Assembly (NCBI GenBank): GCA_934045075.1
Contig: OW203732.1
Span: forward strand, 22,153,706 to 22,217,705
Source of the DNA: Yponomeuta sedellus
Lineage: Eukaryota; Arthropoda; Insecta; Lepidoptera; Yponomeutidae
Reading direction: 5' to 3'
Length of the DNA stretch: 64,000 nucleotides
Positions 55,511 through 64,000 of this stretch are shown here, piece after piece. A program made the translations under genes and the position numbers. The notes under the pieces are model-generated. The model was not told the origin of the DNA, searched no databases, and worked only from the letters and a program-made list of their open reading frames with translations. Within the stretch, counting starts at the first letter, position 1, and each line of letters begins with the position of its first letter.

Positions 55511-58010
55511 ATTGATGCCTTTGAGTGTTCGTAAAAGAATAAGTCAAGTTCACTTACAAAATGAAATCGTAGTATCGTACACACATTTACTAGCAAGCAT
55601 AATAATGAAAATACAAAAGCTAGTTTGGGCCCAAACTAGAATAACTTTATCAATCACTTCTGAAATATATTTTAAGCATTTATTTCAGACGCAATGAAAA
55701 ATATACATCTTATCCTGCTCTTATCCGTCGAAACCGAAAAGGTTTGTCTGTAGCACAGATCACCCCCTGGGGTAGATTGTGTTTTTTTTTAAATCAACCT
55801 AGTATACAGCTTTAGTCTTTTAGTACTAACCTAGTGTAAATTATTGTAAAAATTCGTTTAATGCCATGATTTTTTTTCGGACCGCGCCCAACAGGGTCAT
55901 AATTATTACGTTTATCTTGGGTGACATCTTTAGTTCCTGTATTGAGTGTGGGCAATTATCTAATCTGTGGTGTGGGGCTATTGATACAAACTTGGGTTTT
56001 AAATACCAAGTGAAAGTTTAATATAACAGAATGTTTTTATTTCTATTCTCAAACGCTCGCAAGCCAATCCCAGTGACGACATACCCTGACGATATGAATC
56101 AATCGAATCGAATTCAGAAGTAAAATCGATTGTTTACGATTAGATTATGTAGCGTTTCATTTATCGATTGTCGAGTGTTGATTCATTATTGTATTAACGT
56201 GAGTCGTGAACTCGTGACGCACTTTGTGGAGTCATTTTACTTGAAGTAACGTTTGAAATGCATTGTTTGTCGCTGAGTACTCTACATTAATGAACATTCA
56301 GCATGCAGTCAACACGTGACACCATTCTGTCTTTATTTAATTACAAGTAAAAGTACACCATCGAAGACAGATCAGGATATCATAAAAGAGATAGCACCAC
56401 AAGGTAGGTAATTATTTCATATTCAATTCGACTTAAGCGAGCGCGCGAGCGAAAACAACAGTGTCACCTTTCATGACGTCCATTATGTGCTCACATTAAT
56501 CTATTATGCAAAACCTGATACCTACATGCAATGCAAGCGTAGTAGAGAAATAAAATACGCGTAGGTATGTATTGAACAATATGTAACTACTTTTACCTAC
56601 CTCCTCTACATAGAGATTAATGTACTTAACTCTTAAAGTAAAATCTAATTAGACGTCAAAACGGTTTTGCAATCATTATTAGATGGCATACTCCGCCCTA
56701 TTTATACACATCAGTTTATTTATTACTTAGAGTCTCTAGAGAGCACAGCAATACTATATAACTTCAACCACCGAAATCCGACTCTATCTAAAGGTCAATT
56801 AGGACCAATGTTGGCAATTAACTGCGTCGAATTATTTAATTCTCTAGTTTTCGCGGCCTCCAAACTAAATGAAAACTTTTTTTTTTCATTGCCAGCGATC
56901 AGAGTAAATACATAGCGGTACTAGGTTGGCAGAAGACAGCGGTAGCAGTGTGGTCGTTTAGCAGACCGATGACGAAACCGTTATCGACGCTGACCCAATA
57001 GTTATTCCCATAGATCACCAGTTCGTATAATACAACGAATCTCTGACCTCTGGTTGTGTTTTACGCTTGTGTACAACAAAACTGTTGACTTACCTATGTC
57101 GTGCATTCGTTGATTGTCTTTTTGCTGCGACAGGGCAGCTAAAAGTCCTGCATCGCCGACCCTTTGTCTCGCCACAGCAATTCCAACGGGAATCGAACCT
57201 ACGAATCGAAAACAGAAAGATAGTACAAAATCTATGCATCCTAGATCGCGCTGTTCGGCAATCTTTTGCCATTGTTCTCGGCTGTACGAGAAATTGTTAT
57301 TAATGATCGATTTAGGCAGTTACTATATTAACTAGATATTGCATTGCATTATGTAGGACCGTTGTATTGATTGGATTTTAAATGGAAGATACGCAACATC
57401 CCAACAGAAGAGTCGTTCTACTTATCGAGCTAGTGACCTCCAGTAACATACCGATACGATAAGGACCACAGACCCCAACAAAAATAAACATCTTTGAAAG
57501 TTTTGTTTTTTGTCCATTATTCGGAACACTCGACTTTCATCGACTAGGCGTGCAGAATAGACGAAGCGCTTGCCGCGCTGCTCACTTCTTCGTTGCTTCG
57601 AGTTTTCAGTCGAAGCCGAAATCTTCGACGATTGGTTTTTATGAAGTAAGACCTCGATGGATGACTTACAGACTCGCGTTATCGCGCTCTATGTAGTTAA
57701 ACAGGGATGAGATAGATGATAACGATACATGCGCTGGGTAAACAGGGTGTTATAATAATGGGACCAAACTACGTTCATATTTTATGGTACTATCTCTGAA
57801 TATCAAACAGTCTTCTTTCTATTTCGTTCTTTTTCCAGAATTGCCTAGTACACAGAAGCCAGCGGCACGGTTTGATTAGAAATTTATTCCACTACATGTC
57901 TGCACGTACAAATCCAATTTTACTTTAGAAAACATATTGCAATAAAATTTTATTATTATTATTATATTATTTTGTAACGATTTACTCATTATTATTGGCA
58001 CGTTCGATAT
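55511..58010. other. intron without recognised genes
   Basis: AT-rich to mixed composition. GTCGAAACCGAAAAGGTTTG (about 55728) is echoed at about 27250, suggesting a minor dispersed repeat. Short open frames (for example 56667-56915, 57067-57303) show no family motif. Confidence 0.35.
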
Positions 58011-58017
58011 CAAATCT

Positions 58018-58230
58018 TGTCTGTCCCCACTGCTCGGAGGAAGATTAGGCATACTCCACCACGGGGGCCAAGTCCGGGTTGATGGAGGATTGTAAGACAG
58101 TGGCGGCCTGGCGGGCTTTAATGTCAGAAGTTATCAAGCCGCCCATAAGGCCTCTGACATGGCTTAACGACTAGCGACTGCCATTACATGATAGCAGACA
58201 CCAACGGCCTAAAGTGCCTTGCGAAGCAAG
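58018..58230 (-). mobile_element. SINE (family Q), non-5S head; partial plus-strand copy at 58290-58384
   Basis: CCACGGGGGCCAAGTCCGGG, AAGCCGCCCATAAGGCCTCT and GACTGCCATTACATGATAGC (minus sense). At 58290 the plus-sense form TTGGCCCCTGTGGTGGAGTA, GCAGTCGGGACATAC follows, so two copies lie head to head about 0.5 kb from wge exon 3. Confidence 0.65.
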
Positions 58231-58860
58231 TTTTTGTCTGGCACGTTACTTGTTTGGAATTCTTTATTTATTTAATTTTTTGTTGGAGTTTTTGTCTTGG
58301 CCCCTGTGGTGGAGTATGACCTAACCTTCCTGTTATTCAGGAAAAGACCCGTGCCCCAGCAGTCGGGACATACAAAGGGTTGATATCGATATCGAGAGTT
58401 TTTGCATTTAGTAAGGTTTCTGTGTTTCATTATATTTGGTTGGTTTCGAAGAGAACCTTCTAAATCGAAAACTGGTTACCCAACTGTTGAGAATCTCTGC
58501 CATTTTGGAAGTCTTCATTTAGACAATTATACATTTGGATGTTGCTTAAGTGAGCATTAAAGGTACTCTATTAACTAATCTACACTCCGCTTTAAATAGC
58601 TATTCGTCGGCATGTCAATTATTTATTTAAGGGTGAACGACAAAAACGCGGTGTGTTTCATTCACCATCCTTACATACGTTCATAATGAATGAATAATAT
58701 TTCAGTAAATGACGTCTGTTATACCTACCACCATGGTAGTAGGTTTGCCAATCAATGCGAGAAGCTCATATTAAAAAATCTACTAAAACTTTGCGTATTT
58801 TATTCAGAATCCAACGGTCTAGGAGATCGTGCGGAAGGAAGAGCATCGAAATCCGCTCAC

Positions 58861-59047
58861 CGTTGTGCGCTGAATGCGGCACGGGGTGCGGATCCGGCTT
58901 GTGGCCCGGCGAGGCCTGCTCCAGCTTCACGGCGACCAGCTCCGAGAGCATCTGGGGCTCCCGCTTCACCTGCACCTGTACGTGGGGCAGCCCCACCCAC
59001 GCCACGGGGTTGGTGCGGCTGCATCCGCCGTCCGCGCCGTGGATTAT
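58861..59047 (-). CDS. wge: wge exon 3
   Basis: A 187-bp G+C-rich exon opening in phase 0 after a strong acceptor (CCTCCACCCGCAG). It reads IIHGADGGCSRTNPVAWVGL, PHVQVQVKREPQM, VAVKLEQASPGHKPD and ends HSAHN plus one base at G|GTGAGC. Two VKxE segments (VKREP and VKLEQ) resemble the psi-K-x-E sumoylation consensus; whether they are used is unknown. Splicing skips 36.8 kb to exon 4 in matching phase. Longer plus-strand and other-frame readings across 58857-59110 are shadows. Confidence 0.82.
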
Positions 59048-60168
59048 CTGCGGGTGGAGGCGGAGTTAGGACTAGGAGGTCATAGGTCAATAGCGTATCT
59101 CGATTGTTGAAAAAAATCGACTGTACTGTCGACCGCTCCTCTACTTTTACATACGTGCACTCAACTACGCTACGTTATGTTATGAGTGACTTTGCAACAT
59201 AAAATGTAACGGTTGATCTGCTGTTGACTATACATAAATATTTACATGACATGTGTGCATACTGACAGTTCTGTTACGAGTGACTTTGAACTTAAACTAG
59301 ACGGTCGGACAATGGACATTCCTCGTAGACGTTTCCTTGCAGCTAACAATGCATTGCTTGATTTCCATAATTTTTCCGACATTGTGAAACTAGCCTATGG
59401 TAACGCTTGTCTAATGAATTCGCGCCTCTAGGCATGTGGATTTATTATGTTGCGATGCAAAGAAATCTTCTAACCGTTGATGATCGAAGTCAAAGGTTTT
59501 ACCAGCGTGAGGAGCAAAGCTAATCCGCAGTGGGAATTCTCTCTACCTGAGAGAAGATGCCCTGAAAAGGGACGTATATAGACTGATTAGGTGGGACGTA
59601 AAGTGTGTATTTTTACAGACACTACGAAATTCCAGTGGGACGTAGGTTAATATATGTATGAAGCAAAGAGATGAGGAGTCCCGATGAAATTTTATTCACA
59701 AACTTGCACTCAACAACATAATATCGTGACCAGGAGAGCACAGAATCAATCAATCGAAATTAGTCGAATCTTCTTCGCGCTCGTTGCCTTGACATTTGCC
59801 AACTAGGCTTGGTATTAGGAGACCAGAGATCAGAAGCAACTTCATAGTATTATAAAAACTGCACGAAGATCCGAATGCTACGAACCTCTTTGTGGGGGAG
59901 TCACGTACGGTCCACGAGCATCTCACGCTCTCCTCCCACCACCGCCACGCCAGTATCAGAGTTTAGCCAATATATGATAATACTATGTTTTGTTAGTTAA
60001 AAATAGTTATAGGAACTTATTTGTGTGTAAGAAAATAAATAGGTACTTAAGAGCGCAACGCCAACAAACTGCACTGCAGTTTGGCGAAATTTGTGAAACC
60101 AAAAATGTAAAGGTTGTTTCTTTTGTAATTAATAATAATAATAAAAAAGTAGCAGAATCACAGCATAC

Positions 60169-60349
60169 CTTCTTAGGCGACCCAGTAAGGCAGCTATTGC
60201 AAGCGCGCCGATGCTCTGTTTTCACCGCCAGCGGCTGCATGGCGCCGGTGACGTTCTCCAACATCTGCCGCTGGGCCTCGCCCGGGCAGCAGGCAGTCTC
60301 TTGCACGCACTGCATCCCTAGTTTCCCGTCGTCCATCTTACTGGAATCC
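60169..60349 (-). CDS. wge: wge exon 2
   Basis: A 181-bp exon. It reads DSSKMDDGKLGMQCVQETAC, CPGEAQRQMLENVTGAMQPL and RRACNSCLTGSPKK. The acceptor is TTCTTCACCAG and the donor AAG|GTATGC, both good. Its first base completes a Lys codon begun in the preceding exon, and it ends in phase 0, matching exon 3. Several Cys pairs (CVQETACC, CNSC) might bind zinc, but their spacing matches no finger I know. Identity comes from the splice chain, not from a recognised domain. Confidence 0.78.
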
Positions 60350-60689
60350 CTGGTGAAGAAAAGTCTTGTTAACCACAGAAGGGGGTCAGACATTTTATGT
60401 AGAGAAAATAGCTGTGTTTGGTCCTACAATACCTACCACAGAATACAACAAAATGGAATAGCTGCGATGTAAACGATTGGTTTGACATTTTCAAATTTTG
60501 TCGGTGTTGGAAATTAATTAATTTCCAGACTAAATGTCGTTACGTTAATTAGGTACGTACATTCTCTATGAAATCTCAGAAAAAAAATCGTACAAACTTT
60601 GATTCTTTCACGTTAATTCCCCAATACGAGTATATTGCAATCGTCATCAGATGAAAATAATGACAATAGTTAATACATACGTATTACAC

Positions 60690-61070
60690 CATTTTTATTT
60701 TTAATGCACTAACCCGTGCTAAGGAACAAATTTAAAAACCTATTTAGAGGCTAAAAATTTCACCCATGCCGGGATTCGAACCCGCAACCTCTGGCTATCC
60801 GTACCAGCGCTCTACCAATTGAGCCAATGGGCGACTCACAACATCAGTGAAATTTCGAACCTCTTTACAATATTCTCTGTATTACGTACAGGCAGCGACA
60901 TCTGACTTAAGCAAATTGCATTACTTACAGCCCCGACTACCTACTTTGCAGTTAGGTTTAACATCGGAACGATATCACTGTACCCACATGATTACACCAT
61001 TTTTATTTTTAATGCACTAACCCGTGCTAAGGAACAAATTTAAAAACCTATTTAGAGGCTAAAAATACAT
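60690..61070 (-). mobile_element. tRNA-like SINE (family R) flanked by about 70-bp direct repeats
   Basis: CACCATTTTTATTTTTAATG, CACTAACCCGTGCTAAGGAA and AAAACCTATTTAGAGGCTAA occur at 60688-60757 and again at 60999-61069, with the tRNA-like part (CCGGGATTCGAACCCGC, ACCAATTGAGCCAATGGGCG) between. It lies between wge exons 1 and 2 of the window. Confidence 0.8.
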
Positions 61071-61635
61071 ACGTATTTTCAATAGTTCATAAAAATTACA
61101 TCTGCATACGATGTAACGAAATGTAAAGAATGTAACGATGTAAAGAAAACGAAAACACACACACACACAATCAATATAAAATCAGTCAATCAAAACCCCT
61201 AGGGGTTCCTGTAACTGAAAATTATTAACAGTATTTTTATAAAAAGTCTACTAAAACACTCTAAAGACGGCATCAAAACTGCTTTATGGTACCTAAATCA
61301 TAGTTTCTGTCAAAATCGACTTTAACACCGTCTTAAGAGTGTTTAGTGGAATCAACTTCTCATAAATAAATTTATGGAAACTATACAAAATAGGTAAGGG
61401 GGTATGCTACTTATTTGTAAGTAGACTACTATAATAATAGATAATACAGAGCATCTAGACGTACTTGGAAAAAACACAAGAGTTCAGCATTCAACAAAGG
61501 ACCTCTAGAGGTGACAGACAAGGGTCGATCTGGCTTTTGATGAATGAGGAGGAAAATTTCATGCCGGTGGTAATAGCGCTAAAGGAGAGGCTGCCAATAC
61601 CAGGAGCTCATAACCAGCCAGGAAGCAGCTCTTAC

Positions 61636-61771
61636 TTGTCAGAGTGCTCGAGAGTGAACCGCTGGGCGCAGGACGCGTTCAGAAACTCCAAGTGCAGCGG
61701 CGAGTACGGAGAGTTTGGCGGCGGAGTCGGCACGCCAAATGTCGACAGTGAGGTCGAAAACAGACTCTCTA
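61636..61771 (-). CDS. wge: wge exon 1 of window (probable), upstream boundary uncertain
   Basis: This is a probable coding exon ending at GACAA|GTAAGA. Its last two bases (AA) plus the first base of exon 2 make Lys, so the phase fits. The translation ends FGVPTPPPNSPYSPLHLEFL then NASCAQRFTLEHSDK, with G+C-rich codons. The high-coordinate boundary is a guess: TTGTCAACAG is the best AG after a pyrimidine-rich run. The frame has no ATG here, so this is not the first coding exon. A 135-codon frame is also open on the plus strand over 61465-61872 and cannot be formally excluded as the real product. I favour the minus strand because of the splice match. Confidence 0.5.
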
Positions 61772-62019
61772 CTGTTGACAATAGAGACGAGGTATCGTTA
61801 ATTGACGTGGCAAAGGATGCAGGATTAGAGCGTGCCAAGAGGCAAGTAAAGAAGCGTAAAGAGAAAAGGTGAAGCAAGCAGTGCTGTCGCTGGCAAGGTG
61901 ACTCAACTCAGACAAAATCATGCATTTTAAGTAAGCATGACTGAAAATCAAGCAGTAATTTTATACTTAATTAAACATAGTTTGTAGGTATTAATTCATA
62001 ATAAATCAGTGTTCAGTTT

Positions 62020-62142
62020 AAAAAAAACCTTTTTAGAGGTTAAAAATTCCACCCATGCCGAGACTCGAACCCGCGACCTCTGGCTAACCGTGCCCACGCT
62101 CTCCCAACCGAGCTAATGGGCGACTTACCAGCATCAAGATAT
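62020..62142 (-). mobile_element. tRNA-like SINE (family R), fragment
   Basis: AAAACCTTTTTAGAGGTTAA, CCCATGCCGAGACTCGAACC and CCCAACCGAGCTAATGGGCG. Ends abruptly at GCATCA. Confidence 0.7.
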
Positions 62143-63190
62143 GGCAAGATAGCAGGAAGATATGTCAGAATGTAAAATATTCAGTTCAGTAAACGGCGGT
62201 CAAAATTTGTCAGACTGTGAACTTAGAGCGTGCTCTAAAACCACAATCCTATAGGTGTTTTCTACACATTACTGTCATTTATTGATAAGAGGGGATAAAT
62301 TATTTATTTAATTTATATATATTTATTCACTTAAAACAATGCAAAATTACGACATCATTAGTTTGCCAAACTGCTGCAAGCTCTTGGTAACATTTTTTTG
62401 TAACTTACTTAACTAACATTACTTTCTACACAACTAACATTATCGATAATATTTTATGTCTACAAACTACTTAACACAAAGCGCTTAAGCATACTTTTAA
62501 ATTGTGCTTTTCTAATATGCTTATTACATAATTCCTCTGGGAGGTTTTTGTAAATTGCAGGTACCAAACAATTACTTAGCCTAGATCCATATAATAATTA
62601 TCCCATAGATAGATAATGAATGGGTGGCCATCACCATCATCATCGTCATAAAATCAGCCGGTATCAGTCCGCTGCTGGACATAGGCCTCTCCCAATACAC
62701 GCCTCTAAACCCGATCTTCAGCTCTTCAGTCACTGCCCACCCGCTTTCCGAATTTTTTCGCTCCACTTTCTAAAAACAATGTCCTAGGCACCGCAGCGTA
62801 CGAGTAGTCCCTTCACCTATCTAGGGTGAGTGACGGAGCCACTGGACGCTGTATAAATCATCTCATTACATAGATGGAAAGGCCAAACATTTAATATACC
62901 ACCAAATGGACTGTGCCGATTATCTATCACACTAACATTATAAAGGCGAAAATTTGTGAGTCTATGTTTGTCACTTCCTCACGTCTAAACGGCTTGAGCG
63001 ATTTCAATAAAATTTGGTATGCAGTTAGCTGACACCCTGAATTAACACATAGGCTACGTTTAACTGCGGGAAAATATCTTATTCCCACGGGAAAAGTTAT
63101 GGTCGTGATTTCCCATGGTCGTGAAGGCTAGATTCATGGTCACGTATTGGCCGAAGCTAATTGTGAGTATAGATTTTCAGCATTTATTCT
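62143..63190. other. flank or intron with retroposon fragments
   Basis: 62660-62765 has GTCCGCTGCTGGACATAGGC CTCTCCC, a retroposon end; 62828-62878 is a family-T tail (CCACTGGACGCTGTATAAAT) in plus orientation; 62990-63110 resembles 48060-48180 (GCAGTTAGCTGACACCCTGA). No gene recognised. Confidence 0.45.
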
Positions 63191-63194
63191 TGTT

Positions 63195-63315
63195 CAGGCT
63201 ATATTATATAGGCTAATGAGCGCCATAGCGCCCTGTCTTCAGCTTGGCGCATTCAGCATCTGCCGGCAGTTTTTCGCAGATGGTCATCCCACCTGCTCGG
63301 AGGGCGTCCTAGACT
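63195..63315 (-). repeat. retroposon fragment, partner of 5704-5875
   Basis: CTAATGAGCGCCATAGCGCC, CAGCATCTGCCGGCAGTTTT and CCTGCTCGGAGGGCGTCCTA match the 5.8-kb copy closely. Confidence 0.6.
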
Positions 63316-63374
63316 ACATTTGCCGAGTCAAGCAAGATTTTATAGAAACACAGCCAGTGTTTCTATAAAATTTT

Positions 63375-63915
63375 GATGCAAATTAGATTCCAACTTCCTA
63401 CTTCCCACTCATAACGTAACTCCACGATATCTGGGATACTTATCCCGTTTCACACGCCTCGGCCGCAGCACATGTGCGCATATGCGCGTTCGCTCGCAGA
63501 TGTCGCTCCTCACCTAATTATAATTAAGGTCTGATCCCTCGGGCAGCGGCTGGAAATAGATCTTTCTGATGAATGCGGTGTTGAGTAGTGCTTACGTCTT
63601 TAATGGCTCCATTGGTCTCTAGTGTGTTCTTATGGTGGCGTAGAAAGGTCCTAATTTGTCCCTAGTGTTGGCACAGATTAAACCATATAAATACTTAGTC
63701 GGGAACGATACGTCCCAGAGCTGTGTGTGGTCACTTATCACTATCAACTTTTCTACCTGTCTGCCGCAGGACAGATAAACGTTCGGGTAGACTAGTCCTA
63801 GAGTCGAGACCGCGAATCGATGAACCAGATATCGTTGAGTTTCGTCTTGAGTGGGAAGTAGGAAGTTGGAATCTAATTTGCAGCAAGATTTTATGCTGCA
63901 AATTAGATTCCAACT
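63375..63915. repeat. 33-bp perfect inverted repeats around 440 bp
   Basis: GCAAATTAGATTCCAACTTC... (about 63378-63410) is inverted at about 63849-63881 (...GAAGTTGGAATCTAATTTGC). A third partial copy, GCAAATTAGATTCCAACTT, follows at 63898. It may be an unclassified foldback or TIR element; no transposase inside. Confidence 0.65.
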
Positions 63916-63941
63916 TCACATGTTTGGCTTTTGCATCCACG

Positions 63942-64000
63942 TAATGAGATTATTTATACAGCGTCCAGTGGTAGCTTCACTCACACTGGATAGGTAAGGG
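63942..64000 (-). mobile_element. tRNA-like SINE (family T), cut by window end
   Basis: GTAATGAGATTATTTATACA, GCGTCCAGTGGTAGCTTCAC and TCACACTGGAT match the tail of 44468 up to the last base of the window. Confidence 0.7.

Noticed and set aside
56667..57335. Frames at 56667-56915 and 57067-57335 as small genes
   Set aside because: No homology recognised, overlapping frames open on both strands, no splice or promoter context.
58690..59110. Long open frames on the plus strand rich in Ala/Pro/Arg
   Set aside because: They mirror the G+C-rich minus-strand wge exon 3, which has good splice sites and matching phase; the plus frames have none.
60007..60393. Minus-strand frame as an independent 128-residue gene, and its plus-strand counterpart
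   Set aside because: The conserved-looking part ends exactly at splice sites 60349 and 60169; the rest is intron read-through.

Overview
The window is nuclear DNA from an insect, almost certainly a moth or butterfly. It is AT-rich and packed with tRNA-derived SINEs, short inverted-repeat (MITE-like) elements and (CTAT)n- or (GAA)n-tailed retroposon ends of the kind common in Lepidoptera. It contains one host gene, split by very long introns. There is no bacterial or viral gene organisation.

The host gene lies on the minus strand. It is the insect homologue of vertebrate TNRC18/BAHCC1, called winged eye (wge) in Drosophila. I rebuilt it by hand from ten exons whose GT/AG sites and codon phases agree along the whole chain: 61771-61636 (left part uncertain), 60349-60169, 59047-58861, 22104-21982, 13378-10929, 9847-9622, 9126-8465, 8037-7849, 7056-6895 and 5609-5382 (stop TAG). 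From the second exon onward this encodes 1,469 residues. The order is a proline/glycine-rich N-terminal half with a short coiled coil, a Tudor-like module, a Lys/His-rich linker and a C-terminal BAH domain. The 5' end probably lies beyond the right edge of the window. I assign the protein to chromatin on family grounds only.

The intron from 58860 to 22105 (36.8 kb) and the one from 21981 to 13379 (8.6 kb) hold most of the transposable-element load. The most complete element is a 3.4 kb hAT transposon (27813-31233, plus strand, against the host gene). It has an uninterrupted 639-residue BED-finger transposase, matching terminal repeats, a flanking target duplication and a perfect 270-bp tandem duplication in its 5' leader. 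A 1,077-bp PIF/Harbinger element (16422-17498) has perfect 21-bp ends, TAA duplications and a transposase remnant. Two inverted copies of an element that may descend from a tyrosine recombinase transposon lie at 39685-40507 and 51781-52594.

From 15.9 to 20.0 kb there is a stack of nested insertions: a SINE with a 5S rRNA-like head, a tRNA-like SINE, the Harbinger element, a foldback MITE, another SINE and a 1.6-kb satellite of about 22 monomers with higher-order structure. The satellite monomer resembles a short dispersed sequence found at 3.3 kb and 20.0 kb, which suggests where the array came from. The rest (roughly 2.2-4.6, 31.7-35.1, 37.8-39.7 and 53.3-58.0 kb) is AT-rich intron or flank in which I recognise little. 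All comparisons were made by eye; no search or alignment was run.
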